Source: Nocardia farcinica (GTDB taxonomy: Bacteria; Actinomycetota; Actinomycetes; Mycobacteriales; Mycobacteriaceae). From it: a stretch of DNA of 64,000 nucleotides. Both the position numbers and the translations under genes were made by a program. Below the pieces are notes generated by a model. That model was not told the origin of the DNA and did no database searches. It was given only the letters and a program-made list of their open reading frames with translations. This document shows, one piece after another, positions 27,516 through 37,272 of this stretch (within the stretch, counting starts at the first letter, position 1; the number at the start of each line of letters is the position of its first letter). The stretch lies in assembly GCF_001182745.1 (NCBI RefSeq), contig NZ_LN868938.1, forward strand, positions 868,001 to 932,000. Direction: 5' to 3'.

Positions 27516-30215
27516 GTGACGATCAACCGGTCCCGCACAGGCGAGCTGGCCAGGTTCTCCCAGGAGCTGTCGTTCGATCTGGACCCGTTCCAGCGCGAAG
27601 CGTGTCAGGCGCTGGAGGCCGGGCACGGCGTGCTGGTGTGCGCGCCCACCGGCGCGGGCAAGACCGTCGTCGGTGAGTTCGCGGTGCATCTGGCGCTGGT
27701 GTCCGGCGGCAAGTGCTTCTACACCACCCCGATCAAGGCCCTGTCGAATCAGAAGTTCGCCGACCTCACCCGCCGGTACGGGCGTGCGAGCGTCGGCCTG
27801 CTCACCGGCGACCAGTCGATCAACCCGGACGCGCCGGTGGTGGTGATGACCACCGAGGTGCTGCGCAACATGCTCTACGCGTCCTCGGACGCGTTGCGCG
27901 GGCTGTCCTACGTGGTGATGGACGAGGTGCACTACCTGGCCGACCAATTCCGTGGCGCGGTGTGGGAGGAGGTCATCCTGCACCTGCCCGCCGACGTGCG
28001 CCTGGTCAGCCTGTCGGCGACGGTCAGCAACGCCGAGGAGTTCGGCGCGTGGATGGAGACCGTGCGCGGTGACACCGCCGTCGTCGTGGACGAGACGCGC
28101 CCGGTGCCGCTGTGGCAGCACGTGATGGTCGGGCGGCGCATGTTCGACCTGTTCGACACCAAGTCCAGTGATCAGAAGGTGATCGTGGACGAGGACCTGG
28201 TGCGCTACATCCGCCACCGCGAGCAGGCCGACCGGATCAACGGCTGGGGCGGTCCGCGCGGTCGCGGCGGGCCGCGGCGCGACTTCCGCCCGCTGCCGCG
28301 ACCGGAGGTGCTGGCCCGGCTCGACGAGGAAGGGCTGCTGCCGGCGATCACGTTCATCTTCAGCCGCGCGGGGTGCGACGGGGCGTTGGCGCAGTGCCTG
28401 CGGTCGCGGCTGGACCTGAGCCGTCCCGAGGACGCCGACGAGATCGACGCGATCATCGAGAAGCACACCGGCGAACTGCCGAAGTCCGACCTGGAGGTGC
28501 TCGGCTACTGGGAGTGGCGCGAGGCGCTGCACCGCGGCCTGGCCGCCCACCACGCGGGCATGCTGCCCGCGTTCCGGCACACCGTCGAGGAGTTGTTCGT
28601 GCGCGGGCTGGTCCGCGCGGTCTTCGCCACCGAGACGCTGGCGCTCGGCATCAACATGCCCGCGCGCACGGTGGTGCTCGAGCGGCTGGTGAAGTTCAAC
28701 GGCGAATCGCACGCCGAACTCACCCCGGGGGAGTACACCCAGCTCACCGGACGCGCCGGGCGGCGCGGGATCGACGTCGAGGGCCACGCCGTGGTGCTGT
28801 GGCAGCCGGAGGTCGACACCAGCGCGGTCGCCGGTCTGGCCTCGACCCGCACCTACCCGCTGCGCAGTTCGTTCCGGCCCGGCTACAACATGTCGATCAA
28901 CCTCATCGACCGGATGGGCGCGGCGGAGGCGCGGGCACTGCTGGAGCGCTCCTTCGCGCAGTTCCAGGCCGACCGCTCGGTGGTGGGCCTGGTGCGTGGC
29001 ATCGAGCGCAACGAGGCACAGCTGGCCAGGTTGCGCGATCAGCTCGGCGGCGCCGAGGGCGGCTTCCTGGACTACATCGCGCTGCGCGAACGCATCAAGC
29101 AGCGCGAGCGGCAGCTGGCGCAGCAGAGCCGGGCCGACCGCCGCGGCGCCGCGGTACGGGCACTGACCACGCTGCGGCGCGGTGACGTGGTCGCGATTCC
29201 GTCGGGGCGCCGTGCCGGCCTGGCGGTGATCCTCGAACCCGACGCCACCCCGCACGATCCGCGTCCGCTGGTGCTCACCGAGGACAAGTGGGCCGGGCGG
29301 GTGTCGGTGGCGGACTTCCCCGTGCCCGCCGAGGCGCTGGGCCACATGCGGCTGCCGCGGCGCGTCGACCACCGCACCGCGCGCGCCCGCCGCGACCTGG
29401 CTTCGGCGCTGCGCAGCACCGGGATCACCGCGCCGGGCAGGCAGCGCCGGGGCAGGCACTCCGACGCCGCCGAGGACCGCGAGCTGGCCACCCTGCGCCG
29501 CACCTTGCGCGCCCATCCGGCGCATGCGCGGCCCGACCGCGAACAGCTCAGCCGCGTCGGCGAACGCTACAACCGGATGCTGCGCGAGACCGAGACCATG
29601 CGCCAGAAGGTCGCCGCCACCACCAACTCGCTGGCGCGCACCTTCGACCGCATCCTCGGATTGCTGGAGGAGCGCGGTTTCGTGCACGAGGGCGAGGTGA
29701 CCGCCGACGGGCGCAGGCTGGCCCGGATCTACGCCGAGAGCGACCTGGTGGTCGCCGAATGCCTGCGCCGCGGGGTGTGGCGCGGGCTCGGGCCGGCCGA
29801 GCTGGCCGGGGTGGTGTCGGTGCTGGTGTACGAATCCCGCCAGGAGGGCGGCTATCTGGGCCCGGCGGGTCCGACACCGCCGGTGCGGCGGGCGGTCGGC
29901 GCGACCGTGGACGTGTGGAGCGAGCTGCGCACCGACGAGGCCAGGCACAAGCTGCCGCCCACCCGGGAGCCGGACCTCGGTTTCGTCACCGGCGTCTACA
30001 AGTGGGCGCGCGGGGACGGATTGGCCGAGGCGTTGCTGGCCGGCGGCGATCAGGGCGTGCCGCTCTCGGCGGGCGATTTCGTGCGCTGGTGCAGGCAGGT
30101 GATCGACCTGCTCGACCAGATCCAGGGCACCGCCGACGACACCGAGGTGGCGAGCACGGCGGCCAAGGCGGTGCGTGCCATCCGGCGGGGTGTCGTGGCG
30201 GTGGACGCCGCATAG
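27516..30215 (+). CDS. helY: Ski2/Mtr4-like DEAD-box RNA helicase HelY
   Basis: An 899-residue superfamily 2 helicase. Motif I APTGAGKTVVGEFAV, Ia YTTPIKALSNQK, II DEVHYL, III LSATVSN, V ETLALGINMPARTVV and VI QLTGRAGRRGID. The C-terminal half carries Mtr4-like rRNA-processing-arm and DSHCT-type sequence (FVRWCRQVIDLLDQI). Such helicases unwind structured RNA or assist RNA decay; the bacterial role is not settled. GTG 27516 is seven bases after TACGCT. It is adjacent to tatC as in mycobacteria. Confidence 0.93.
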   Translation: MTINRSRTGELARFSQELSFDLDPFQREACQALEAGHGVLVCAPTGAGKTVVGEFAVHLALVSGGKCFYTTPIKALSNQKFADLTRRYGRASVGLLTGDQSINPDAPVVVMTTEVLRNMLYASSDALRGLSYVVMDEVHYLADQFRGAVWEEVILHLPADVRLVSLSATVSNAEEFGAWMETVRGDTAVVVDETRPVPLWQHVMVGRRMFDLFDTKSSDQKVIVDEDLVRYIRHREQADRINGWGGPRGRGGPRRDFRPLPRPEVLARLDEEGLLPAITFIFSRAGCDGALAQCLRSRLDLSRPEDADEIDAIIEKHTGELPKSDLEVLGYWEWREALHRGLAAHHAGMLPAFRHTVEELFVRGLVRAVFATETLALGINMPARTVVLERLVKFNGESHAELTPGEYTQLTGRAGRRGIDVEGHAVVLWQPEVDTSAVAGLASTRTYPLRSSFRPGYNMSINLIDRMGAAEARALLERSFAQFQADRSVVGLVRGIERNEAQLARLRDQLGGAEGGFLDYIALRERIKQRERQLAQQSRADRRGAAVRALTTLRRGDVVAIPSGRRAGLAVILEPDATPHDPRPLVLTEDKWAGRVSVADFPVPAEALGHMRLPRRVDHRTARARRDLASALRSTGITAPGRQRRGRHSDAAEDRELATLRRTLRAHPAHARPDREQLSRVGERYNRMLRETETMRQKVAATTNSLARTFDRILGLLEERGFVHEGEVTADGRRLARIYAESDLVVAECLRRGVWRGLGPAELAGVVSVLVYESRQEGGYLGPAGPTPPVRRAVGATVDVWSELRTDEARHKLPPTREPDLGFVTGVYKWARGDGLAEALLAGGDQGVPLSAGDFVRWCRQVIDLLDQIQGTADDTEVASTAAKAVRAIRRGVVAVDAA

Positions 30216-30334
30216 CGGATTCGGTTGTGATTTGATTTCTTTCGCGTACCGACCGAGGCGGAGGAGTCGTGCTGTGCGACGAGACGCCGGCGGGGGGCTA
30301 CCGTATGAATAACGATGCGAGTGGAGGCAATCAG

Positions 30335-31027
30335 ATGAGCGGCCCGTACGGACCGAACGACCCCGGGGAGGGACGCAACGATCCCACCCAAGTGTGGGGC
30401 GGACAGCAGGCACCCGGTGGCGCGGGCCCGACCCAGCAGTGGGGTGGCCAGAACCCTCCGTCGCAGCCCACCCAGCAGTGGGGTGACCCGAACCAGCAGG
30501 CCCAGCAGCAGTGGTCGCAGACGCCGGGCCAGCCGCAGCAGCAGTGGGGTCAGCCCGCGCAGCCGCAGCAGCAGTGGGGCCAGACCCCGGGGCAGCCGCA
30601 GGCCCAGTGGGGTCAGCCTGCGCCGGGGCAGCCGGGTCAGCCGCCGCAGTGGGGTCAGCCCGGGCAGCCGCAGCAGCAGTGGGGTCAGCCGGGTCAGCAG
30701 CCGCCGCGTTCGGGTGGCGGCAAGAAGGGCCTGATCATCGGCCTGGCCGCGGTCGGCGTGCTGGTGCTCGGCGGCATCGTCGCCTTGGTGCTGCTGCTCA
30801 CCGCCACCGACAAGCTGGACCAGGCCGCCGTCCAGGACGGGGTGAAGCAGGTCCTCACCGACTCCTACGGCATCACCGACGTCTCCGACGTCTCCTGCCC
30901 GTCCGGCCAGAAGGTCGAGGTCGACGCGACCTTCGAGTGCACCCTGAAGGTCAGCGGCGAGCAGAAGAAGGTCAACATCAAGATCACCAAGGACGATGGC
31001 ACCTACGAGGTCGGCCGCCCCAACTGA
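30335..31027 (+). CDS. DUF4333-family membrane protein with a Gln/Pro-rich repeat region
   Basis: A 230-residue protein with three parts. Residues ~10-125 are a cytoplasmic low-complexity stretch with many copies of QQWGQ and GQPQ-type repeats. A single membrane helix follows (GLIIGLAAVGVLVLGGIVALVLLL) with positive residues before it. The extracellular C-terminal DUF4333 domain has VLTDSYGITDVSDVSCPSG and two cysteines that could form a disulfide. ATG 30335 follows GTGGAGGCAATCAG; an upstream ATG 30305 lacks this site. A paralogue with the same C-terminal domain is at 61242. The function of DUF4333 is unknown. Confidence 0.85.
   Translation: MSGPYGPNDPGEGRNDPTQVWGGQQAPGGAGPTQQWGGQNPPSQPTQQWGDPNQQAQQQWSQTPGQPQQQWGQPAQPQQQWGQTPGQPQAQWGQPAPGQPGQPPQWGQPGQPQQQWGQPGQQPPRSGGGKKGLIIGLAAVGVLVLGGIVALVLLLTATDKLDQAAVQDGVKQVLTDSYGITDVSDVSCPSGQKVEVDATFECTLKVSGEQKKVNIKITKDDGTYEVGRPN
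30417..30720 (+). repeat. Gln-Trp-Gly-Gln/Pro-rich repeat tract
   Basis: At least seven imperfect units of about 18-33 bases encode variants of QQQWGQP and GQPGQP. The DNA shows recurring CAGCAGTGGGG units. Such tracts can gain or lose copies by slippage. They form the cytoplasmic low-complexity region of the DUF4333 protein. Confidence 0.7.
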
Positions 31028-31038
31028 GTGATCACCGA

Positions 31039-31112
31039 CGGCCGCGCGAGCGGCCGGGGGCAGGGGATTCGAGCCCGCGGAACGGTCTGGTCGATCAGGC
31101 GTCCGCGGGCTC
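31039..31112. terminator. Two hairpins between convergent DUF4333 and exonuclease genes
   Basis: CGGCCGC with GCGGCCG around a four-base loop (31039-31056), then GAGCCCGCGGA (31071-31081) with TCCGCGGGCTC (31102-31112), a perfect 11-bp stem. Placement between convergent genes suggests bidirectional termination. Confidence 0.55.
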
Positions 31113-31138
31113 GGTCGTGCGCGCGGTGTCGCCCGGTC

Positions 31139-32119
31139 TCACCCCCGCGGTGCGGCCATGGCCTTGATCAGCCGCTGGACCGGGCTCTCGGCGTTGTAGC
31201 GCGTGCCGAGGTCGAGCAGGCGGTCGCGGTCGGCGGGCTCGGTGGGCAGGGTGTCGGGACGCGACAGGTCGACGGTGGCGTCGCGCACCACGCGCACCAC
31301 CGGTGCGGCGGCTTTCAGATAGTCCTCGGCGGCACGGAGTTTCGCGCGGACGCCGGGAGCGAGGTCGGCGTCGGCGTCCTCGACGGCCGCGCACAGCGCC
31401 TCCAGCGACCCGAAGCGGGAGATCAGCGTGGCCGCCGACTTGTCGCCGATCCCGGGCACGCCGGGCAGCCCGTCGGAGGCGTCGCCGCGCAGGGTCGCCA
31501 TGTCGGCGTAGGCGGGGCCGGCGTTCTCCAGCGGCACACCGTACTTGGCCGACACCTCGGCGGGGCCGAACAGCTCGGCTTTGGCCAGGCCGCGTCCGGC
31601 GTAGAACACGCGCACCGGCGGGGCGGGGTCGTCGCGGACCAGTTGCAGCAGGTCGCGGTCGCCGCTGACGACCACCACATCGTCGTCGCGTTCCCGGTCG
31701 GCGAGGGTGCCGAGCACGTCGTCGGCCTCGAGCCCGGCGGCGCCGCCGGTGGCGATGCCCGCGGCGGCGAGCACGTCCAGGATCATGTCCACCTGGGGGG
31801 TGAGCCGGTCGGGCACCAGTTCGGCGGTCGGGTCGCCGGAGGGGTCGAGGCGGTGGGTCTTGTAGGAGGGCACCAGCTCGACCCGGAAGGCGGGCCGCCA
31901 GTCCAGGTCGAGCGCGACGACCAGCCTGCCCGGCCCGAATCGGGTGATCAGCGAGGCGACCATGTCGGTGAAGCCGCGCACCGCGTTGACCGACCGCCCG
32001 TCGGGGGCGGTGAGCTTGTCCGGGATGGCGTGGAAGGCGCGGAACCAGAGACTGGCGCCGTCCAGCAACAGCAGCGGGCCGGGCGTTGTCGCAGCGGGGG
32101 TCGTCGCAGCAGGGGTCAC
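31139..32119 (-). CDS. 5'-3' exonuclease (FEN-type, Pol I-like nuclease domain)
   Basis: A 326-residue free-standing version of the DNA polymerase I 5'-3' exonuclease domain, the likely counterpart of Rv2090. Acidic metal ligands are in [38 protein letters not shown] and [13 protein letters not shown]. The helix-hairpin-helix DNA-binding motif is [17 protein letters not shown]. Start is GTG 32119 followed by a short low-complexity Thr/Ala/Pro segment, so an internal start is possible. Probably acts on flaps in repair or Okazaki processing. Divergent from pepE. Confidence 0.9.
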   Translation of the reverse strand: MTPAATTPAATTPGPLLLLDGASLWFRAFHAIPDKLTAPDGRSVNAVRGFTDMVASLITRFGPGRLVVALDLDWRPAFRVELVPSYKTHRLDPSGDPTAELVPDRLTPQVDMILDVLAAAGIATGGAAGLEADDVLGTLADRERDDDVVVVSGDRDLLQLVRDDPAPPVRVFYAGRGLAKAELFGPAEVSAKYGVPLENAGPAYADMATLRGDASDGLPGVPGIGDKSAATLISRFGSLEALCAAVEDADADLAPGVRAKLRAAEDYLKAAAPVVRVVRDATVDLSRPDTLPTEPADRDRLLDLGTRYNAESPVQRLIKAMAAPRG

Positions 32120-32207
32120 GGCCCGAGGTTACCGCCGGGCACCGACGCCGGATCCACCACTCGCCGTGGCGGGTCGATCGGTGCCGCGGCGGGTAACGTC
32201 GACTGGT

Positions 32208-33335
32208 ATGAGTTCGCACACGCACGCCAGGTTCGCCGCGGATGTCTACGCCGACCGGTTGGAGCGGGCCGTGGAGTCGATGCGCGCCGCGCACCTCGAC
32301 GCCCTGCTCATCACCCCCGGCCCCGATCTGCGCTACCTCGTCGGTTCGGCCGCCCAGTCCTTCGAACGGCTGACCTGCCTGGTGATCACCTCCGACGGCG
32401 CCACCCCGTCGGTGGTGATCCCGAAGCTGGAGCTGGCCGCGCTGGCCGATTCGGCGGTGGGCGAGCTGGGCCTGCGGGTGCTGGACTGGGTCGATGGTGT
32501 GGACCCCTATCAGCTGGTGCGGTCGACCCTGCACGCCGGGTCCCGCGTAGCGGTGGCCGACGCGATGCCCGCGCTGCACCTGATCCCGCTGGCGGCCTCG
32601 TTCAGCGGCCTGCCGGTCTCGGCGACGCCGGTGCTGCGGGAGCTGCGGATGATCAAGGACGCCGCCGAGATCGAGGCGTTACGCCGGGCGGGCGCCGCCA
32701 TCGACCGCGTGCACGCCAGGATGGGGGAGTTCCTCCAGGTCGGCCGCACCGAGGCGGAGGTGGGCGCCGACATCGCGGCCGCGCTCGTCGAGGAGGGGCA
32801 TCTGGAGGCCGATTTCGTCATCGTCGGCAGCGGCCCGCACGGCGCCGACCCGCACCACGGGGTGTCCCAGCGGCGGATCGAGCGCGGTGACGTGGTGGTG
32901 ATCGATATCGGCGGCCCGGTGGAGCCCGGCTACTTCTCCGACTGCACCCGCACCTATTCGATGGGCGAACCCGCCTCCGAGATCGCGGCCCGGTTCGCCG
33001 AGCTCGAGCGTGCCCAGGCCGCGGCGGTGGCCGCGGTCCGGCCCGGCGTCACCGCCGAGTCGGTGGACGCGGCCGCGCGGAACCTGTTGACCGAGGCCGG
33101 TTTCGGTGACGCGTTCGTGCACCGCACCGGGCACGGCATCGGGCTGTCGGTGCACGAGGAGCCCTACATCGTGGCGGGCAACGACCTGCCGCTGCGCCCG
33201 GGCATGGCGTTCAGCATCGAACCGGGCATCTACTTCCGCGGGGAGTGGGGTGCCCGGATCGAGGACATCGTGGTGGTCACCGAGGACGGCTGCGAGTCGA
33301 TGAACAACCGCCCGCACGGGCTCACGGTGCTCTGA
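32208..33335 (+). CDS. pepE: Xaa-Pro dipeptidase/aminopeptidase (M24B), PepE-like
   Basis: A 375-residue metallopeptidase of the pita-bread fold that releases residues next to proline. The creatinase-like N-terminal domain is followed by the catalytic domain with the two-metal ligands visible: D in VVVIDIGGP, D in YFSDCTRTY, H in HRTGHGIGL, E in FSIEPGIY and E in ARIEDIVVV. ATG 32208 lies 8 bases after TAACGT, a possible leaderless start. Its neighbours match those in M. tuberculosis. Confidence 0.92.
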   Translation: MSSHTHARFAADVYADRLERAVESMRAAHLDALLITPGPDLRYLVGSAAQSFERLTCLVITSDGATPSVVIPKLELAALADSAVGELGLRVLDWVDGVDPYQLVRSTLHAGSRVAVADAMPALHLIPLAASFSGLPVSATPVLRELRMIKDAAEIEALRRAGAAIDRVHARMGEFLQVGRTEAEVGADIAAALVEEGHLEADFVIVGSGPHGADPHHGVSQRRIERGDVVVIDIGGPVEPGYFSDCTRTYSMGEPASEIAARFAELERAQAAAVAAVRPGVTAESVDAAARNLLTEAGFGDAFVHRTGHGIGLSVHEEPYIVAGNDLPLRPGMAFSIEPGIYFRGEWGARIEDIVVVTEDGCESMNNRPHGLTVL

Positions 33336-33374
33336 GCGGGGATCGATTCGGCCGGGCGGACCCGCGACCCGGTG

Positions 33375-33773
33375 TCAGCGCAGCGTGCTCGACGACAGCA
33401 CCTTGGCTACCCGGATCGCGATGACGACGCGGGTCGGGTTCTCCCGCGGCACCCGGTAGCGGCCCGCGTAGCGGTGTTCGGCGTCGGCGACGCTGTCCGG
33501 GTCGTCCAGGACGGTGGCCGGGCCCTCGAGGGTGAGCCAGCGCGCGCCGTCGACCTGGCTGACGGCCGCGTAGCCGGAGCGGCGCACGTTGCGCACCTTC
33601 ACCGAGCCGTCGTTGGTGATGATCCGGGCGATCCCGGCCTCGGGGTCCCAGGTGAATCCGACGGCGACCACGTGCGGGGTGCCGTCGGCCCGCAGCGTGG
33701 TGAGGGTGGCCAGGTGCCGCTCGGCGACGAATGCGGTGGCGGCGGGCGTCAGTTCGGCGGTGGTGGTCGGCAT
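33375..33773 (-). CDS. F420-dependent split-barrel oxidoreductase (Rv2074-like)
   Basis: A 132-residue PPOX-type split-barrel enzyme. The N-terminal [30 protein letters not shown] and [14 protein letters not shown] closely resemble what I recall of Rv2074, described as an F420H2-dependent biliverdin reductase. The neighbourhood (next to the SDR gene and cob genes) also matches. Such proteins bind F420 at the dimer interface. The native substrate of this orthologue is not shown. ATG 33773 is the natural start. Convergent with pepE and divergent from the SDR gene. Confidence 0.82.
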   Translation of the reverse strand: MPTTTAELTPAATAFVAERHLATLTTLRADGTPHVVAVGFTWDPEAGIARIITNDGSVKVRNVRRSGYAAVSQVDGARWLTLEGPATVLDDPDSVADAEHRYAGRYRVPRENPTRVVIAIRVAKVLSSSTLR

Positions 33774-33833
33774 CCGTCGACGGTAGCCGGTGCGCGGGTG
33801 GCGGCGGGTGGCCGGGATGACAGACTGGGCCGC

Positions 33834-34589
33834 ATGGGATCGCGAGAGATCGACGCGGGCGCGGTGCTGCTGCTCGGTGGACGCAGTGAGATGGGTGTGC
33901 GGATCGCGCAGCGGCTGGCCCCGGGGCGGACGGTGATTCTGGCGGCGCGGCGCAGCGGCGAGCTGGCCGAGGAGAGCGCCGCGGTGCGTGCGGCCGGGGC
34001 CGGCGCGGTGCACACCGTCGAATTCGATGCCGACGACACCGCGAGCCACCCGGCCCTGCTGGAGAAGATCGCCGCCGAACACGGCCCGCTCGGGGTGGTG
34101 GTGCTGGCCTTCGGTGTCCTGGGCGACCAGGCCCGCGCCGAACACGACCCCGCGCACGCGCTGGCGGTCGTGCACACCGACTATCTCGCCCAGGTCAGCG
34201 TGCTCACCACCGTCGCGACCCTGCTGCGCGCTCAGGGCAGCGGGCAGATCGTGGTGTTCAGCTCGGTGGCGGGGGTGCGGGTGCGCCGCGCCAACTACGT
34301 CTACGGCTCGGCCAAGGCGGGCCTGGACGGCTTCGCCTGCGGCCTCGGGGACGCCCTGCACGGCAGCGGCGTGCACCTGCTGCTGGTGCGGCCCGGTTTC
34401 GTGATCGGCCGGATGACCGAGGGCATGGACCCGGCGCCGTTCTCCAGCACCCCCGATCAGGTGGCCGAGGCGGTCGAGCGCGGCCTGCGCCGGCGCGCGG
34501 AGACGGTGTGGGTGCCGCGGGTGCTCGCGCCGGTGTTCTTCGGGATGCGGCTGCTGCCGCGGTTCGTCTGGCGGCGGATGCCGCGATGA
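33834..34589 (+). CDS. Short-chain dehydrogenase/reductase (Rv2073-like)
   Basis: A 251-residue SDR with a slightly altered cofactor loop ([18 protein letters not shown]) and the catalytic elements [28 protein letters not shown] (Ser, Tyr, Lys). It resembles DprE2-type reductases by length and '[11 protein letters not shown]', but the substrate is unknown. ATG 33834 is seven bases after CAGACT, compatible with a leaderless start. It lies beside cobL as in mycobacteria (Rv2073c). Confidence 0.83.
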   Translation: MGSREIDAGAVLLLGGRSEMGVRIAQRLAPGRTVILAARRSGELAEESAAVRAAGAGAVHTVEFDADDTASHPALLEKIAAEHGPLGVVVLAFGVLGDQARAEHDPAHALAVVHTDYLAQVSVLTTVATLLRAQGSGQIVVFSSVAGVRVRRANYVYGSAKAGLDGFACGLGDALHGSGVHLLLVRPGFVIGRMTEGMDPAPFSSTPDQVAEAVERGLRRRAETVWVPRVLAPVFFGMRLLPRFVWRRMPR

Positions 34590-34623
34590 GCCTGCTCGAC
34601 CGATGCGGGGGGAGCGGACGGCG

Positions 34624-35850
34624 GTGAGCGGGTGGCCGGGACGCCCCATCGCGGTCGTCGGGATCGGCGCGGACGGCTGGGCCGGGCTCGGGGCGGCCGC
34701 GCGCGCCGCGCTCGCCGAGGCCGAGGTCGTGTTCGGGTCGGCCCGGCAGCTGGCCCTGCTGCCCGTGGACTGCCCGGCGCAGCGCCGGGCCTGGCCCGCG
34801 CCGCTGCTGCCCGCGCTGCGTGAGCTGTTGCTCGCCTGTGCGGACCGGCGGGTGGGCGTGCTGGCCTCCGGCGATCCGATGTTCTTCGGCATCGGGGTGA
34901 CGTTGGCGCGGATGTTCGGCGCCGACGCGCTGCGGGTGCTGCCGCAACCGTCGTCGGCGTCGTTGGCGTGCGCGCGCCTGGGCTGGCCGCTGGCCGAGGT
35001 GCCGGTGGTGAGCGTCGTGGGGCGGCCGCAGGCGGGTGTGCTGCCGGAGTTGAGCGACGGGCGACGCCTGCTGGTGCTCAGCGCCGACGAGACGACCCCG
35101 GCGGCGCTCGCGCATCTGTTGCGCGCCAACGGTTTCGGCGGATCCCGGCTGACCGTGCTCGAACAACTCGGCGGCCCGGACGAACGCATCGTCACCGGCA
35201 CGGCGGCCGACTGGCCGCGCCGCAGCGGCGATCCGCTCAACATCGTCGCGATCGAGTGCGCCGCCGACCCCGCCGCCGTGCGGCTGACCCGCACGCCCGG
35301 CCTGCCCGACGCGAGTTTCGGCGGCGACGGCCAGCTCACGAAGGCCGAGGTCCGCGCGCTCACCCTCGCGGCCCTCGCACCCGCCCCCGGGGAACTGTTG
35401 TGGGACATCGGCGGCGGCTCCGGCAGCATCGCGATCGAGTGGTGCCGCACCCACCCCGCCTGCCGGGCGGTCACCTTCGAACGGCTGGACCGCCGCCGCG
35501 AGCAGATCGGGCGCAACGCCGAGGCCCTCGGCGTGCCGCAGGTGGTGGTGCGCGGTGAGGTGATGGCCGAACTCGCCGCCGATCCCGGAGCGGCGCCCGA
35601 CGCGATCTTCGTCGGCGGCGGCCTCACCCAGGACGGTCTGCTCGATACTTGCTGGGATCGGCTGCGTCCCGGCGGCCGGCTCGTCGCCAACGCCGTCACC
35701 GCCGAAACCGAGGCGTTGCTGGTCGATTCGGCCGCGCGCCGCGGCGGTGCGTTGCGCAAGTTCCAGATCTATCGCGCCGAGCCGCTCGGCGGTTTCACCG
35801 CCTGGCGCCCGCAGCTGCCGGTCGCGCAGTGGTCGGTGGTGAAAGCGTGA
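34624..35850 (+). CDS. cobL: Precorrin-6Y C5,15-methyltransferase (decarboxylating)
   Basis: A 408-residue fusion with two domains. The N-terminal CbiE-like tetrapyrrole methylase ([30 protein letters not shown]) methylates C5; the C-terminal CbiT-like class I methyltransferase ([16 protein letters not shown]) methylates C15 and decarboxylates. Together they make precorrin-8X in the aerobic B12 route. I place the start at GTG 34624, with GGGGGGAGCG before it; ATG 34603 is an alternative. Confidence 0.92.
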   Translation: MSGWPGRPIAVVGIGADGWAGLGAAARAALAEAEVVFGSARQLALLPVDCPAQRRAWPAPLLPALRELLLACADRRVGVLASGDPMFFGIGVTLARMFGADALRVLPQPSSASLACARLGWPLAEVPVVSVVGRPQAGVLPELSDGRRLLVLSADETTPAALAHLLRANGFGGSRLTVLEQLGGPDERIVTGTAADWPRRSGDPLNIVAIECAADPAAVRLTRTPGLPDASFGGDGQLTKAEVRALTLAALAPAPGELLWDIGGGSGSIAIEWCRTHPACRAVTFERLDRRREQIGRNAEALGVPQVVVRGEVMAELAADPGAAPDAIFVGGGLTQDGLLDTCWDRLRPGGRLVANAVTAETEALLVDSAARRGGALRKFQIYRAEPLGGFTAWRPQLPVAQWSVVKA

Positions 35851-35926
35851 AACACCGGCGCGGCGGCGGTAGGGTCGGACGCGTGATCCGATCGTTATCG
35901 GAATTCCGTGTCATCTTGGGAGATTC

Positions 35927-36532
35927 ATGAAGTACAAGAAGTTCGCCGCCACCGCGCTGCTCGCCGTCGCCGCCACCGGCGTCACCGCGGGCACCAGCTA
36001 CGCCGATCCGTCGGTGCCGCCCGCCGCGCAGGAGCAGGCCCCGCCGGCCGCCCGCGGCGTGGACAAGGGCGTCGACTACACCGCCGCGCTCACCGAGGCG
36101 GGCAACGCCATCGTCACGACCGTCACCGGCGGCGCGTTCAGCCTCGACGCCGACGGCTCGGCGGTCACGCTGACCAACGACGCGGGCGAGGTCGTCACCC
36201 GTATCCCGCTCGCCGCGCGCGATGCCGCCAACGGCGCCGAGGTGCGCCTGGTCGCCGCGGTCGACGACGCGGGCCGCAGCCTGACGCTCACCCCGCAGGC
36301 CGAGGTCGTCGCCGTCAAGGACATCAGCGCGCAGCAGTGGTTCTTCGCCGAACTGCAGCGCGCCTCGCTCGGCGCGGCGGTCGGCGCCGTGATCGGTGGC
36401 CTGATCGGGTTGCTCGGCCTGGTGGTCGGCGTCATCCCGGGCGCGGCCATCGGGGCCGTCATCGGCCTGCTCGTGGCGGGCGGTCCGGCGCTGATCGACT
36501 CCGGCATCGCCTACTTCAGCGGCCAGCCCTGA
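35927..36532 (+). CDS. Secreted protein with C-terminal glycine-zipper membrane segment
   Basis: A 201-residue exported protein. Signal peptide KKFAATALLAVAATGVTAG with an AXA-like site near TSYADP. The middle is a beta-rich module (FSLDADGSAVTLTNDAGEVVTRIPLAA) that recurs, as I recall, in Nocardia and Rhodococcus secreted proteins. The C-terminal part has AAVGAVIGGLIGLLGL and AAIGAVIGLLVAGG, glycine-zipper repeats that insert in or associate with membranes. GGGAG precedes ATG 35927. It sits between cobL and cobK, and its stop is overlapped by the cobK start, although no B12 role is evident. It occupies the place where I recall cobM in M. tuberculosis. Confidence 0.75.
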   Translation: MKYKKFAATALLAVAATGVTAGTSYADPSVPPAAQEQAPPAARGVDKGVDYTAALTEAGNAIVTTVTGGAFSLDADGSAVTLTNDAGEVVTRIPLAARDAANGAEVRLVAAVDDAGRSLTLTPQAEVVAVKDISAQQWFFAELQRASLGAAVGAVIGGLIGLLGLVVGVIPGAAIGAVIGLLVAGGPALIDSGIAYFSGQP

Positions 36533-37272
36533 GAGTCCTGATCCTGGGCGGCACCGGGGAAGCCCGGCGGCTGGCCCAGCTCGCCTCCGGCGAGCGGGGA
36601 CTCGAGCTCGTGTCCTCGCTCGCCGGGCGGGTCCGCGACCCGCTGCTGCCCGCGGGCACGGTGCGAGTGGGCGGTTTCGGCGGCGCCGACGGGCTGCGGG
36701 AGTGGTTGCGCGACAACGCGATCGACGTCGTCGTCGATGCCACGCACCCGTTCGCCGCCGTGATCGGTGCCCATGCCGCTGCCGCCACCACCGCCACCGG
36801 CATCCCGCTGCTGCGGCTCGAGCGCCCGGCCTGGTCCGCGCGGCCCGGCGACCGCTGGGCGCACGTGCCCGATCTGGGCTCCGCCGCCCTGGCGTTGCCC
36901 GGGCTCGGCGCCCGGGTCTTCCTCACCATCGGCCGTCAGGGCGTGCACGCCTTCGCCGCTCTCGCCGATCCGTGGTTCCTCATCCGCGCCATCGATCCCC
37001 CGGCGCCCCCGCTGCCGCCCCGGCACGAGCTGATCCTGGCCAGGGGCCCGTTCACGGTCGAAGCGGAAACCGCGCTCATGGCCGAGCGGCGCGTCGACGT
37101 CCTGGTCACCAAGAACAGCGGCGGCGCACAGACCGCGGCGAAGCTCGACGCCGCCCGTGCGCTGGGCCTGCCGGTCCTCGTGATCGACCGGCCCGCGCCC
37201 GCGCCCGCGACCGCCGTGGTCGCCACGCCGGACCAGGCGCTGGCCTGGCTGCGTACCCGCGCGGCCGGCTGA
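36529..37272 (+). CDS. cobK: Precorrin-6A reductase, apparent CTG start
   Basis: A 247-residue NADPH-dependent reductase that converts precorrin-6A to dihydro-precorrin-6. The N-terminus VLILGGTGEARRLAQ and the DATHPFAAVIGAHAAAA, FLTIGRQGVHAFA and VLVTKNSGGAQTAAKLDAA motifs are diagnostic. No ATG, GTG or TTG lies in frame near the expected start. A CTG at 36529 gives exactly the usual opening (MRVLILGGTGEAR) and overlaps the preceding stop as CTGA. So a rare CTG start with translational coupling is the best reading. Stop codons of cobK and the convergent padR gene abut. Confidence 0.9.
   Translation: MRVLILGGTGEARRLAQLASGERGLELVSSLAGRVRDPLLPAGTVRVGGFGGADGLREWLRDNAIDVVVDATHPFAAVIGAHAAAATTATGIPLLRLERPAWSARPGDRWAHVPDLGSAALALPGLGARVFLTIGRQGVHAFAALADPWFLIRAIDPPAPPLPPRHELILARGPFTVEAETALMAERRVDVLVTKNSGGAQTAAKLDAARALGLPVLVIDRPAPAPATAVVATPDQALAWLRTRAAG

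Noticed and set aside
31944..32890. Long overlapping frames antisense and sense to the exonuclease and pepE
   Set aside because: They are products of GC-rich codon bias (Arg/Ala/Pro/Gly-rich, no family motifs) and lie over recognised genes.
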